This document shows positions 1 to 9,108 of a stretch of DNA of 64,000 nucleotides, piece after piece. How positions within the stretch are numbered: the first letter of the stretch is position 1; each line of letters starts with the position of its first letter. The DNA is from Scalindua sp964584595 (GTDB lineage Bacteria; Planctomycetota; Brocadiia; Brocadiales; Scalinduaceae), in contig CAZPAM010000003.1 in NCBI GenBank assembly GCA_964584595.1, positions 1-64,000 of the forward strand, written 5' to 3'. Made by a program: the position numbers and the translations under genes. The notes below the pieces were generated by a model, which was given only the letters and a program-made list of their open reading frames with translations, had not been told where the DNA came from and ran no database searches.

Positions 1-2
1 AA

Positions 3-1046
3 GTAGACGATACTCAGGTAGAAGACAAGGCAGGTGAAGTAACTGATGAAGTTCTTGAAGCCGCTGCTGAAACAGAAAGGACTATGACAGAAGCGGAAAA
101 CGTTCAGGCAGAAGATCAGGCAAGTGATGCAACTGAAGCCGTTATTGAAGACACTGCTGGGGCAGAAAACATTGAAGAGAAGACAGATAATATTCAACCT
201 GTTGAACAAGCAGAAGAAGTCGCTGAGACATCTGGGACAGTTCCCGAAAGTACTGATGATGTCGAAGGCCTTACTGAGGGAGCAGGTGATACAAAATCTA
301 ACGACCAGACAGATGAGATAGTTGAAGTTGATGATACGGAAGACTCCCAGACGGGCGACCAGACAGATGAGATAGTTGTAGTTGATGAAACAGAAGATTC
401 CCAGGCGGATAACCAGGCAGATGACACCACTGGTGCAGTAATTGAAAATCCTGCTGAAACTGAGAATCCTACCGAAGGGGCAGATGATACTCAGTGTGAC
501 AAACCAACTGCCGGCTCGATCAGGGCCTTTCTCGAAAGTGAAGAAGAAGACGAAGATTTTACGGAGAATGCAGACGATATTCAGTCAGATATTGAAACTG
601 AAGCAGACCTTAAAGACTCTGCAGCTGGAGGCAAGGCGGCTGTTGCTTACCACAAGATGTCCTCTCGTATTAATAAAGCGGGGATATTGATAACTGCTGT
701 CATGATGGTTGCTGCCATCATTTTATTGTTACTTACAACCATCGAAAGGAAATCTACTAAAGAGGCTCTTATCAAGGCCAATGAAGCCGTCGAAGCTATA
801 GAGTATTTGCAAAATGATTCTTTAAAGGCTAGAGACCAGATCGTACAGAGTCAAATCCAGGGCAGAGATCTGATAATTGATGCGCTTTCATTAACACGAA
901 ACAGTTTAGAATTGGAACGTGCTAACACTAATGATACAGAAGTAAAAAAGATAATAGGTGTCTTTATAAGTGATATAGATGTGCGTATTGCAAAAATAAA
1001 TGATAAAAATGATCTCTTGAGAAACAAATTGAAAGAGGCAGACTGA
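3..1046 (+). CDS. Acidic-repeat, single-pass membrane protein (5' end outside window)
   Basis: The reading frame is open to the left edge, so the ATG at 84 is probably internal and the true start lies upstream. About 190 residues after that ATG are almost entirely Glu, Asp, Thr, Ala and Gln in loose repeats (units like DQTDEIVEVDDTEDSQ). One hydrophobic segment follows (about residues 199-220 counted from the ATG at 84), then about 100 residues rich in Lys, Glu, Ile and Leu that look like a coiled coil. The likely topology is a long disordered acidic domain on one side of the membrane and a helical rod on the other. I do not recognise a family. The acidic region could be a spacer or a cation- or protein-binding tail. 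No function can be assigned. Confidence 0.7.
   Translation, partial: VDDTQVEDKAGEVTDEVLEAAAETERTMTEAENVQAEDQASDATEAVIEDTAGAENIEEKTDNIQPVEQAEEVAETSGTVPESTDDVEGLTEGAGDTKSNDQTDEIVEVDDTEDSQTGDQTDEIVVVDETEDSQADNQADDTTGAVIENPAETENPTEGADDTQCDKPTAGSIRAFLESEEEDEDFTENADDIQSDIETEADLKDSAAGGKAAVAYHKMSSRINKAGILITAVMMVAAIILLLLTTIERKSTKEALIKANEAVEAIEYLQNDSLKARDQIVQSQIQGRDLIIDALSLTRNSLELERANTNDTEVKKIIGVFISDIDVRIAKINDKNDLLRNKLKEAD
303..410 (+). repeat. Two tandem 54-bp coding repeats
   Basis: Positions 303-356 and 357-410 are near-identical 54-bp units inside the acidic domain, each encoding 18 residues beginning DQTDEIV. They show that this domain grows or shrinks by tandem duplication. More diverged relatives of the unit (ADDTQ, ENADDIQ) occur around it. 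Confidence 0.8.
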
Positions 1047-1404
1047 AACCACATTGTGGCAAGACCATGCTTTAAATGAATATTATTTTATATATTTAAT
1101 CTTCAATTCTGACAACATTGTAGTGTGGTTCAGAGTTTTAAGCCGTTATCAGTATCTCAAACCCTTCACATTCCATTCATTTTCTTTCCTGAAGCTGCAT
1201 TGCTCAGCAATCTTAAATCCTTACTCATAGGCCTTTAACGGCTACTTTTCCTATTTGCCCATCCTATTGTCACAAATTCCGATACAGCAGTTATGCCTTT
1301 CCTTACAACAACCATGAAATATTCCGGGAAGTTTTGAGTTTTTAGTTAAAGGCAATTACATATATGACGATAATGATAGTAATAGAAAATCTTGGAGCTT
1401 TTAT
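1047..1404. other. Intergenic, no gene seen; long-range inverted repeat
   Basis: About 358 bases with no convincing coding frame. CTGAAACCACA at 1043-1053 pairs with TGTGGTTCAG at 1124-1133 apart from one bulged A; this could form the base of a large hairpin or be chance. There is no T-run after it, so I do not call a terminator. The 3' end holds the ribosome-binding site (GGAG, 8 bases before the ATG) of the PilZ gene. Confidence 0.4.
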
Positions 1405-1797
1405 ATGTATGATATTGCAGAAAAAAGAAGATTTAAAAGGATAGAAAAACCATATATGACAAGATTCCGGATTAAGCCGGGCGGAATCTGGGATATGGTT
1501 GCTGTAAATGATTTGGGTGCAGGAGGTGTCTTCTTTAATTCCAGCAACAATTTTGAAGTAGGTACAGTCATGGATCTAAAAATTGGTTTTTCGAAATCCG
1601 CGCCTGCTATAAAATGTGATGGAGTTGTTACCCGTGTGATAAGACATCCAGATACTCTTTTATTTGGTATTGGTACTGCATTTCTGAAAATAGATGAACA
1701 TGTGAAAGAATTGATAAATAAAGTTGCTGAAGTAAATCATAAAATCAATAAATTAAACTTTTCTGACATCGCAGCAACACTTTCTCTTGCTTCATAG
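1405..1797 (+). CDS. PilZ-domain protein
   Basis: A 130-residue single-domain protein of the PilZ family, which binds cyclic di-GMP and controls motility, adhesion or polysaccharide output. The N-terminal arginine motif is present (RRFKR, R8 and R12), followed by the beta-barrel motif at residues 36-41, which reads DLGAGG. The usual pattern is D/N-x-S-x-x-G, so the serine is replaced by glycine (G38) and ligand binding may be weakened. A GGAG ribosome-binding site sits 8 bases before the ATG. No pilus or flagellar gene is adjacent, so the target is unknown. A small unknown ORF follows 64 bases downstream and could be co-transcribed. The family call is firm; c-di-GMP binding is inference. Confidence 0.85.
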   Translation: MYDIAEKRRFKRIEKPYMTRFRIKPGGIWDMVAVNDLGAGGVFFNSSNNFEVGTVMDLKIGFSKSAPAIKCDGVVTRVIRHPDTLLFGIGTAFLKIDEHVKELINKVAEVNHKINKLNFSDIAATLSLAS

Positions 1798-1861
1798 TAT
1801 TTTACAGGAATGAGAATTTAATGAAATATATGTATAACAATTAGATAATAGGGATATCTAC

Positions 1862-2077
1862 ATGAAAATAAATAGAATGCTTTCTTATATCTTCACCACT
1901 GATATTAGTGATGAAGAAATAACCAAAAAGTATGAAAAGTCATTTCAAGAAATTCTCCAGGAAGAACAAGAGAAATTATTGCGGCTAATCTCAGAGGCAG
2001 ATGAAACCGTAGATATAAAACAGCTGTACAGTAAATACAATCCAAGAATGACCGATGGTACATTCTTTGGGGAATAG
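1862..2077 (+). CDS. Small hypothetical protein, 71 residues
   Basis: A short charged protein, rich in Glu and Lys, with a probable long amphipathic helix over residues 15-45 and no signal peptide or membrane segment. AGGG lies 8 bases before the ATG and supports translation. It follows the PilZ gene in the same direction. I recognise no family. The C-terminal KQLYSKYNPRMTDGTFFG is the least low-complexity part and the best query for homologues. Confidence 0.5.
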   Translation: MKINRMLSYIFTTDISDEEITKKYEKSFQEILQEEQEKLLRLISEADETVDIKQLYSKYNPRMTDGTFFGE

Positions 2078-2406
2078 TTCACTTTAGTCACTTCCAGTCC
2101 TATCGGCCATGCCGTACTATACTCTTCAGTAGTAACACATCAGAATACTCCTCATACTGCAGTTGTAAAAAGAAAACCATGTAAAAAGAATCTACCTGCA
2201 ATCTCTCCGTTTACACTATCAACCAGCCACAAACCCACTTTTATGACGTTTTCGCAACAGCAATAACTTCCAATCCGGTAAGTTCTGTCAGGTTGCTGAA
2301 CCTGCACACGAGGAATCAGCAGTGAATTTATACTTGAAATAGGCATAAAATGGCTGTATCTTTCTGTAATACTGGAATTTAACGTATTTATATATAGGAG
2401 CAATTC
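2078..2406. other. Intergenic, no gene seen; one copy of a dispersed repeat
   Basis: No supported coding frame on either strand. Positions 2078-2093 carry the CACTTTAGTCACTT motif that recurs at 24371-24399 and, inverted, at 26235-26263. The end of the stretch contains AGGAG at 2396-2400, which positions the TTG start of the next gene. Confidence 0.45.
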
Positions 2407-5121
2407 TTGTCAAAATCTAAAGTTTCACTGATATTAATTATAATATTTTCTGTGATCGTGTGTATCCTCATAGGAGGGTATTTCACTCTTAAAACATTTA
2501 CATCAGAAGATGCAATCAAGACAAGAATTACAGAGAGATTGGAAGCCCTCACTGGAGGTAAGTTAACCATAGAGCATGCTCATTTCGACATGTTCAAGGG
2601 ACTTAATTTGAGTAATTTTAGATTTGAGGGAAAAAATCCTGAAAATTTACGCTTAGAGGGGGAAAGTATTTTAATCAGGCATGAACCAACGGCCTTATTA
2701 AGGGGAGAGATTTTAATAAACAGTATTATGATTGTATCTCCTGAATTATTCCTGGTCAGGGAAAAAGGCGCAATATGGAAATTCCTAAACGGTGTTAAGG
2801 CCATGCTGGATCACTCAGGAATAAAATATCCAACAGATCAACTGGGAAGGGGGGTTATTGTCAAGGCCGGTAATGTACATGTGTATGATGATGTAATATT
2901 CAGGGAAGGTGTTTTAAATATTGAAAACGTGGATTTGTTTGGCCAGCAATTAGGGGGTTCGTTAAGGGATATAATGATTAAAGGTATTATCAATGATGGG
3001 CTTTGGAAGGGATTAGAGCTTGACGTTGATGCCAATTTTGCTACACCGGAACTGAAGTTAGTAGCCCAAACCAGAGATAAGACTATGACTGAAGAAATTA
3101 TGAAAGAACTACCGGTAATAGGAGAAAAGTTCTGGAAGGCATATTCACCTGTAGGAAAGTTTGACTTCGAGTGTACTCTTGATTTCAACAACAAAGACAG
3201 TAAACAGAAGATGGACTATTTACTGGAACTTGATGTTATTGATGGTGAGATGACGTATATAAAGTGGCCGTTTTTATTAAAACATGTTAATGGTAAATTA
3301 GAATATTCCAGAGAGGGTACATTCTTAAGGAGTATGAAGGGAGAGGTCCAGAATGAGGGTAAGCAGTCACAAGGGGAGATTGACGCCTTCTTTGAATCTG
3401 GCAGTGCCAGGAAAAGCGTGAATCTAACCATTCCAAACTTTAATATTACAAAAACACTTTTAGAAATGATTCCTGATGTAGGAGAAAATGTATGGAAGGA
3501 TTATAAACCGGAAGGCAATATAGACCTGACAATAAAATATGAAAGTAATGATGACAAATCAGTAATTAATTATTCGTCTGAAGCAATTTGTAAAGGTATC
3601 AAGGCAAGTCACCCGGATTTCCCTTGCGATTTGTCAAATATCACCGGATTAATAAAGAATGATGGGGATAGCATATATTTTAAGAATATGAGTGGATACC
3701 TCTTGAATGGGTCCAGGGTCAACCGCACAATATTCGATGGTGAGATGGATCTGAAAAGCAAAGAAAAGAGATTTACGATTTCAATCCCGACTCTGGATCT
3801 GACAGAAGAAATAATTAAGAGTATCCCGAAAAAAGGTGAAGAATTATGGTCTCAGAATAAACCTTCAGGACAGGTTGATCTAACAATCAATTACATTGGT
3901 TATAAAGATAGAAGTAAAGATAAATACTTAATAACAGCAGATTGTAAGGGCAATGAGATTGAAGCCACAAAGTTGCCTGTTAAGGTGTCAGATATTATGG
4001 GCAGAATTGTAATTGATAAGAATATTATTCAGTTTAAGAGTCTGCGAGGTTATGTAGTTACCGGAAAGCAGCTCTCACATGCTACTGCGAATGGTATTTT
4101 TGGTCTGGAAAACAGAAACAAGAAAATTCTTTTTAATGTTTTTGATCTAATGGTGACTGAAGAGTTATTAGGTAAATTCCCCAAATTGCTTAAGAACGAG
4201 TGGCTGAAAATCGAACCTGTTGGATGGGTAGATGTAACGCTCGACGATGAAATAGATGACGTAAGTGATGAGAACAGGCATACAATTATCATTAATGCCA
4301 AGGGGTGCGAATTTGGATTTACTAAACTCCCAGTCAACATATCAGATATAGATGGAAGAATAAACATTGAAAAAGGACAATTGACAATCAAGAAATTTAA
4401 TGGAACGAGCTGTGGAGGCAAGGTCAATGGTTTGGTAGAGTTAGACAGTGAGTCTCCAAATGGAGAATATTCCGGGAAACTTAAGTTTGACGATATATCT
4501 TTGAAAGAATTGATGGAGAGTTTTATAAAAGAACAGCAAGAGTGGGTAGGGGTTTGTAAAGGAAATATTGAGTTTCAAGGTAAAGGTAAAGATTTGAAGA
4601 ATCTTACTGCCCATGGTAGTGCTACATTACGAGAAGGTCAGCTTGCTGAAGTGCCGGTATTATTGAGCATTCTAAAGCTCTTGAATCTATCCTTACCAAA
4701 AAAAGAGTCATTTCATACTGCAAACTTAAAATATTCAGTGAAAGACAAAATTATAAATATTGAAGAGTTAGAGGTGTTTAGTGATTCTGTCGAATTGGGT
4801 TGTATTGGGACGGTAGGCTTTGATAGTACCGTTGATTTAACTGTAGTCGCAGGTTTAAACCAAGAGACTTTCTCGCAGATACCCTTTATTGGTGGTTTAA
4901 TGGATTTTGTGGTTGGCGGTGTCAGAAAGAAACTGACAAAGGTACAAATAACGGGAACACTCTCAAATCCAAATAGTAAAATGATTGGGCTCAAACCAAT
5001 TACTGATCCTATAAAAAGAATTTTTGATGTACTGCCTACTACCGGAGAAAACAAGGAAGAAGATGCGAAAGAGGATACAAAACAAAAAGAAGATGCGACA
5101 CAGGAAGAAGAAAGCATGTAG
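2407..5121 (+). CDS. Large AsmA-like envelope protein with four internal repeats
   Basis: A 904-residue protein starting at TTG; AGGAG 6 bases upstream decides this start. An N-terminal membrane anchor (about residues 6-28) precedes an N-terminal domain (ALTGGKLTIEHAHFD) typical of the AsmA/YhdP/TamB superfamily, whose members span the periplasm and are linked to lipid transport between membranes. The middle contains four units of 118-120 residues, each opening with a variant of LTEEIIKSIPKKGEELW at residues 227, 347, 465 and 583, followed by a P-x-G-x-V/I-D-L-T strand. The C-terminal third (about 690-860) resembles the AsmA C-terminal domain. The last 25 residues are Lys/Glu rich. The role in envelope lipid or outer-membrane biogenesis is inferred from the family. 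Confidence 0.75.
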   Translation: MSKSKVSLILIIIFSVIVCILIGGYFTLKTFTSEDAIKTRITERLEALTGGKLTIEHAHFDMFKGLNLSNFRFEGKNPENLRLEGESILIRHEPTALLRGEILINSIMIVSPELFLVREKGAIWKFLNGVKAMLDHSGIKYPTDQLGRGVIVKAGNVHVYDDVIFREGVLNIENVDLFGQQLGGSLRDIMIKGIINDGLWKGLELDVDANFATPELKLVAQTRDKTMTEEIMKELPVIGEKFWKAYSPVGKFDFECTLDFNNKDSKQKMDYLLELDVIDGEMTYIKWPFLLKHVNGKLEYSREGTFLRSMKGEVQNEGKQSQGEIDAFFESGSARKSVNLTIPNFNITKTLLEMIPDVGENVWKDYKPEGNIDLTIKYESNDDKSVINYSSEAICKGIKASHPDFPCDLSNITGLIKNDGDSIYFKNMSGYLLNGSRVNRTIFDGEMDLKSKEKRFTISIPTLDLTEEIIKSIPKKGEELWSQNKPSGQVDLTINYIGYKDRSKDKYLITADCKGNEIEATKLPVKVSDIMGRIVIDKNIIQFKSLRGYVVTGKQLSHATANGIFGLENRNKKILFNVFDLMVTEELLGKFPKLLKNEWLKIEPVGWVDVTLDDEIDDVSDENRHTIIINAKGCEFGFTKLPVNISDIDGRINIEKGQLTIKKFNGTSCGGKVNGLVELDSESPNGEYSGKLKFDDISLKELMESFIKEQQEWVGVCKGNIEFQGKGKDLKNLTAHGSATLREGQLAEVPVLLSILKLLNLSLPKKESFHTANLKYSVKDKIINIEELEVFSDSVELGCIGTVGFDSTVDLTVVAGLNQETFSQIPFIGGLMDFVVGGVRKKLTKVQITGTLSNPNSKMIGLKPITDPIKRIFDVLPTTGENKEEDAKEDTKQKEDATQEEESM

Positions 5122-5204
5122 CAGATATGTGAATTGTCATAATTCCAAACCTGTTTTGGTTAGGGTGTAATCAAAATATGGTGTGTACTAATACGTGAAA
5201 TGTG

Positions 5205-5210
5205 TATAAT
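5205..5210 (+). promoter_or_regulatory. Possible -10 box upstream of ftsH
   Basis: TATAAT at 5205-5210, 52 bases before the ftsH ATG, is a perfect sigma-70 -10 hexamer. The hexamer at -35 spacing (TGTGTA) is poor, so the call is weak. Confidence 0.25.
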
Positions 5211-5262
5211 AGATTCCTAGCTAGTAAGAGGAGAAAAATAGTAAACAGTATGAGTCAAAGCT

Positions 5263-7125
5263 ATGAAACAGCAAGAAAAGAAACCTTTAAAAACCCAGTT
5301 TAACTTTCCAATCTGGTATATTCTCATCGCAGCATTTGTCCTGATGAGTCTCTCTTCTTACCTTTTTAACCCTGTGGCTGGAAACATATCATATAGTGAG
5401 TTTAAGGAATTGGTTAGAGACGGCAGGATTGAGTCATGCCAGGTTACATCCAGTCTTATAAAGGGAACACTGAAGGTGGATGACTATAGATCGGAAAAGA
5501 AGAAAACTTTTGTAACGGCAAGAGTTGATGATCCTGAACTCGTTAAAGAACTTGAAGCACAGGGCGTAAAATATTCCGGAAACTATGAAAACACATGGTT
5601 ACAACAGTTTCTGTTTGCATGGATAATACCTATCGGTATTTTCTTTCTCATATGGCGTTTTGTCTTCAGGAGAATGGGGGGTCCCACAGGCAGTATAATG
5701 TCGTTTGGGAAGAGTAAAGGAAAAATTTATGCTCAGGAAGATTTGAAATTTTCCTTTGATGATGTTGCAGGTATAGACGAGGCAAAAGAGGAATTACAGG
5801 AAGTAGTCGAATTTCTGAAAACACCTCATAAATTTACAAATCTGGGAGGAAGAATTCCTAAAGGAGTACTTCTGGTCGGTGCTCCGGGGACAGGTAAGAC
5901 ACTTCTGGCAAAGGCGGTTGCCGGAGAGGCAGGGGTTCCATTCTTCAGTATAAGTGGTTCTGAGTTTGTTGAGATGTTTGTGGGTGTTGGAGCCTCCAGA
6001 GTAAGAGACATGTTCGGCCAGGCAGCTCAAAAGGCACCGTGTATAATTTTTATTGACGAGCTTGACGCGATAGGGAAGACAAGAGGTTCAAACCCTGTTG
6101 GTGGGCATGACGAAAGAGAGCAAACTCTGAACCAGCTGCTTGTGGAGATGGATGGTTTTGGTACTAATACTGGCGTAATAATCATGAGTGCCACAAACCG
6201 TCCGGAAACTCTTGATCCGGCCCTTCTCAGGCCTGGGAGATTTGATAGACAGGTTGTTGTTGACAGGCCGGATTTAAATGGTAGAGAAGCAATATTAGTA
6301 ATTCATTCGAAAGGTGTAAAACTTGATGAAAATGTAAACCTTAAATCCATTGCGGCAATGACACCTGGCTTTGTCGGGGCTGATTTAGCAAACATAATGA
6401 ACGAGGCTGCATTACTCGCCGCCAGACGTAGCAAAGATAACGTTAGTATGAGTGAAATAGAAGAAGCTATAGAAAGGGTTATGGCCGGACTGGAAAAGAA
6501 GAAAAGATTGATAAACAAGAAGGAAAAAGAAATAGTAGCCCACCATGAGTGCGGGCATGCACTGGTAGCGTCAACCTTAAAAACTTCAGACAAGGTAAAG
6601 AAAATCTCGATAATACCGAGAGGCGTTGCGGCATTGGGCTATACCCTTCAGCTACCCACTGAAGATAGATATATGATGACCAGAGAGGAACTGACGGATC
6701 GTATCTCAGTTTTACTCGGTGGTAGGATTGCAGAGGAAATAATATTTGACGAGGTGTCTACAGGAGCTCAAAACGATCTTGAGAAGGCATCGGATATTGC
6801 AAGAAGAATGGTCAAATATTATGGTATGAGTGATAAGCTGGGAATAGTTACCTTCGAGCCGGAAAATAAATCTGCTTTTATGGGTTGGGGTATGGGATCC
6901 AATAAAGATTATAGCGAAGAAACTGCAAGGGATATAGACATAGAGGTTAAGAAGATTATTGATGATGTCTACGCGAAAACCAGGGAAATGTTAGAGAAAC
7001 AGAAACCAATGCTTATTAAACTGTCAAAGATATTGATGGAGAAAGAGGTGATAGAAGAGGAAGAGTTAAAGAAGATCCTTAATGAAAAAATAGAGGAAAA
7101 AACTGATGCAACTAGAGTCAACTAG
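5263..7125 (+). CDS. ftsH: ATP-dependent zinc metalloprotease FtsH
   Basis: A membrane-bound AAA+ protease that degrades misfolded membrane proteins and short-lived regulators. Two membrane segments (about 17-35 and 116-135) flank the periplasmic FtsH-extracellular domain. The AAA domain has Walker A GAPGTGKT at 206-213, Walker B IIFIDELDAIG, and the second region of homology with the arginine finger (RPGRFDRQ). The peptidase domain carries the zinc motif HECGH at 428-432 and a downstream acidic ligand in TGAQNDLEKAS. At 620 residues it is of normal length. The only in-frame start is ATG 5263; the nearest purine-rich box (5226-5233) is about 29 bases away, so initiation is not strongly SD-driven. 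The next gene overlaps its end by 20 bases, suggesting coupled expression. Confidence 0.97.
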   Translation: MKQQEKKPLKTQFNFPIWYILIAAFVLMSLSSYLFNPVAGNISYSEFKELVRDGRIESCQVTSSLIKGTLKVDDYRSEKKKTFVTARVDDPELVKELEAQGVKYSGNYENTWLQQFLFAWIIPIGIFFLIWRFVFRRMGGPTGSIMSFGKSKGKIYAQEDLKFSFDDVAGIDEAKEELQEVVEFLKTPHKFTNLGGRIPKGVLLVGAPGTGKTLLAKAVAGEAGVPFFSISGSEFVEMFVGVGASRVRDMFGQAAQKAPCIIFIDELDAIGKTRGSNPVGGHDEREQTLNQLLVEMDGFGTNTGVIIMSATNRPETLDPALLRPGRFDRQVVVDRPDLNGREAILVIHSKGVKLDENVNLKSIAAMTPGFVGADLANIMNEAALLAARRSKDNVSMSEIEEAIERVMAGLEKKKRLINKKEKEIVAHHECGHALVASTLKTSDKVKKISIIPRGVAALGYTLQLPTEDRYMMTREELTDRISVLLGGRIAEEIIFDEVSTGAQNDLEKASDIARRMVKYYGMSDKLGIVTFEPENKSAFMGWGMGSNKDYSEETARDIDIEVKKIIDDVYAKTREMLEKQKPMLIKLSKILMEKEVIEEEELKKILNEKIEEKTDATRVN

Positions 7126-8476
7126 TATTTGGTCTTTACTGAGATGCGGCCTGCATTATGTCGCCATAGTAAATATATTTTTGATCACTGGTTCCTATTC
7201 CAGTGAGAGTTTTGCAAGTAAGGTTCTCTCAGATACTTTTGTTTCTATAGCAAAGAATACTAAAGCACCTGTTGTTAACATCCATACAACCAGGGTATTA
7301 AAGAAGAATACACCAAACAGAGGATTTAGAATAAAAAGTCAGGGTTCAGGTGTAATCTATAACAATGGGGGGTACATCATAACAAATAAACATGTGATAA
7401 AAGATGCGGGTGAGATTGTTATCAGTTTGTACGATGGTCGGGAATTTAAAGCGGAATTAGTTGGTACGGATGCCAGGTCTGACATAGCGGTATTAAAGAT
7501 AGATGCTGAGGATTTAACACCGGCCAGATTCGGTAATTCCGATTCTCTGGAATTGGGAGAAATTGTTTTAGCAATAGGCAGCCCTCTCGGTTTAGGGCAG
7601 ACGATTACAAGCGGTATAATTAGTGCGAAAGGAACATCAAACGTACGGGTTACGGGAATTGAAGATTTTGTACAAACAGATGCCACCATTAATCCTGATA
7701 GCTATGGAGGCCCACTCGTTAATCTGGATGGAGAAGTAGTAGGTATCAGTACTATGCTGCCAAAACAAACAGCTGGTTATTTCGGGATAAGCCTGGCTAT
7801 TCCTGTAAATGTGGTGAGAAAGACAGCTGAAGATCTGATTGAGCATGGAAGGGTTACCAGGGGCTGGTTAGGTGTTACTGCTCAACCTATAACTGTACAA
7901 TTAAAGGAAGCTCTCGGGCTTAAGAATAATTTAGGTGGACTCGTAAGCGATATAGAACCAAACTCCCCCGCAGCAAATGCCGGTATTAAAAGCGGTGACG
8001 TAATAATTAAGTATAATGGTGAGCAAATAAAAAATCTTCTCCATCTTAGAAGCCTCGTCAACAGGACAGTTGTCGACGAAGAAGTGGAGATGACAGTAAT
8101 AAGAGACGGTCAAGAACTAACACTTAATACAACGATACAGGAGTCAACAAAAGCTAAAACAGTAGGTAAAAGAGATTTATTTAAAAACCTGGGAATGGTT
8201 GTGCAAAATCTTACCGGTAAACTGGCAATCAAGCTGGGATATGAAGGTGAAGAAGGTGTGATTGTAACTAACATACAGAAGGGAAGTCCTGCATCTAAGG
8301 CGGGTTTAAATAAAGGCGATCTTATAATTGAAGTTCAGCACAAGCCTGTTACAAGTGTTGATGGATTTCATCAGGCAATCTTGAAGCTTCAGCAGGAAGA
8401 GGATATATTGATATTCATAAAGCGACAGAACAGAACATCTAAGTTTATCATTTTGAAGCAAAAAAAGGATGTTTAG
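7106..8476 (+). CDS. HtrA/DegP-like protein, catalytic serine replaced
   Basis: A 456-residue protein of the HtrA (DegP/DegQ/DegS) family: N-terminal hydrophobic export segment (about 17-30), trypsin-like domain (about 45-245) and two PDZ domains (about 255-345 and 365-450). The catalytic His (TNKH, H96) and Asp (RSDIAVL, D126) are present. The nucleophile motif, normally GNSGGPL, reads DSYGGPL (198-204), placing Tyr200 at the serine position. Ser199 is one residue out of register. It is therefore likely a pseudoprotease acting as an envelope chaperone or PDZ sensor, unless Ser199 can serve. GAGGAA lies about 8 bases before the ATG, inside the end of ftsH, with a 20-base overlap. Both genes serve envelope protein quality control. 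The reading frame is otherwise intact. Confidence 0.88.
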   Translation: MQLESTSIWSLLRCGLHYVAIVNIFLITGSYSSESFASKVLSDTFVSIAKNTKAPVVNIHTTRVLKKNTPNRGFRIKSQGSGVIYNNGGYIITNKHVIKDAGEIVISLYDGREFKAELVGTDARSDIAVLKIDAEDLTPARFGNSDSLELGEIVLAIGSPLGLGQTITSGIISAKGTSNVRVTGIEDFVQTDATINPDSYGGPLVNLDGEVVGISTMLPKQTAGYFGISLAIPVNVVRKTAEDLIEHGRVTRGWLGVTAQPITVQLKEALGLKNNLGGLVSDIEPNSPAANAGIKSGDVIIKYNGEQIKNLLHLRSLVNRTVVDEEVEMTVIRDGQELTLNTTIQESTKAKTVGKRDLFKNLGMVVQNLTGKLAIKLGYEGEEGVIVTNIQKGSPASKAGLNKGDLIIEVQHKPVTSVDGFHQAILKLQQEEDILIFIKRQNRTSKFIILKQKKDV

Positions 8477-8548
8477 TAGAAAAAGCATGGTTATACAAAT
8501 TCACTGATTTGAAATTACTAAACAGAATATAGATATTTACGATAATCA

Positions 8549-9091
8549 ATGGCGCCATTGGAAAATAAATCTCCTGATGAAGTTAAAAGAATAGTAGAAG
8601 CCCTTTTGTTTGCCGTTCAAGAGCCTATTTCAGTACGTAAGATAAGTGAAATCATTGAAGGTACTGAGGCGAAAGAGATTCGGGAAGTAATCCAACAATT
8701 GCGGGAAGAATACGACACACATGACAGGGTGTTTCAGATTGAAGAAATTGCAAACGGGTTTCAATTGCTCTCGCGCCCTGAATACCACGAGTGGATATCA
8801 AAGATACGTAAAAAGAGCGGTGAAAGCAAACTTTCACAACAGGCCCTGGAGACCCTGTCAATTATTGCATATAAACAACCTATTATCCGCGCAGACATTG
8901 AAGCAATCCGTGGTGTTCAATCCGGTCAGATGATCAGGACATTAATAGAAAAGGGGCTGGTAAAGATTACTGGACGTGATGAGGTGTTGGGCCGCCCGCT
9001 CCTGTATGGTTCAACCACAAAGTTCCTCGACCATTTCGGTTTGAAATCGATTAAAGACCTTCCCAAAGTAGAAGACCTGGAAATGCCGTAA
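8549..9091 (+). CDS. scpB: Segregation and condensation protein B (ScpB)
   Basis: A 180-residue protein with the ScpB pattern of two winged-helix domains. Typical segments are VEALLFAVQEPIS near the N-terminus, LSQQALETLSIIAYKQPI in the middle, then RADIEAIRGV and GLVKITGRDEVLGRPLLYG. ScpB pairs with ScpA and an SMC ATPase in the condensin complex that compacts and segregates chromosomes. No scpA is adjacent. The gene lies 72 bases after the HtrA-like gene and converges on the oxidoreductase gene, 17 bases apart. No clear Shine-Dalgarno box is seen; the start was chosen because the conserved N-terminal helix begins just after it. Confidence 0.93.
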   Translation: MAPLENKSPDEVKRIVEALLFAVQEPISVRKISEIIEGTEAKEIREVIQQLREEYDTHDRVFQIEEIANGFQLLSRPEYHEWISKIRKKSGESKLSQQALETLSIIAYKQPIIRADIEAIRGVQSGQMIRTLIEKGLVKITGRDEVLGRPLLYGSTTKFLDHFGLKSIKDLPKVEDLEMP

Positions 9092-9108
9092 AAGAATTTA
9101 GACAGTCC

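Noticed and set aside
194..430. Ser-rich minus-strand ORF of 78 codons opposite the acidic protein
   Set aside because: It is the mirror image of Asp/Glu/Thr repeat codons in the real plus-strand gene.
2152..2403. 83-codon minus-strand ORF before the AsmA-like gene
   Set aside because: Codon content is not protein-like, there is no Shine-Dalgarno sequence and it lies in the region carrying the next gene's translation start.
7085..7140. Possible frameshift joining ftsH and the HtrA-like gene
   Set aside because: FtsH ends normally and the second gene has its own ribosome-binding site, export signal and start, so a 20-base overlap of two genes is the simpler reading.
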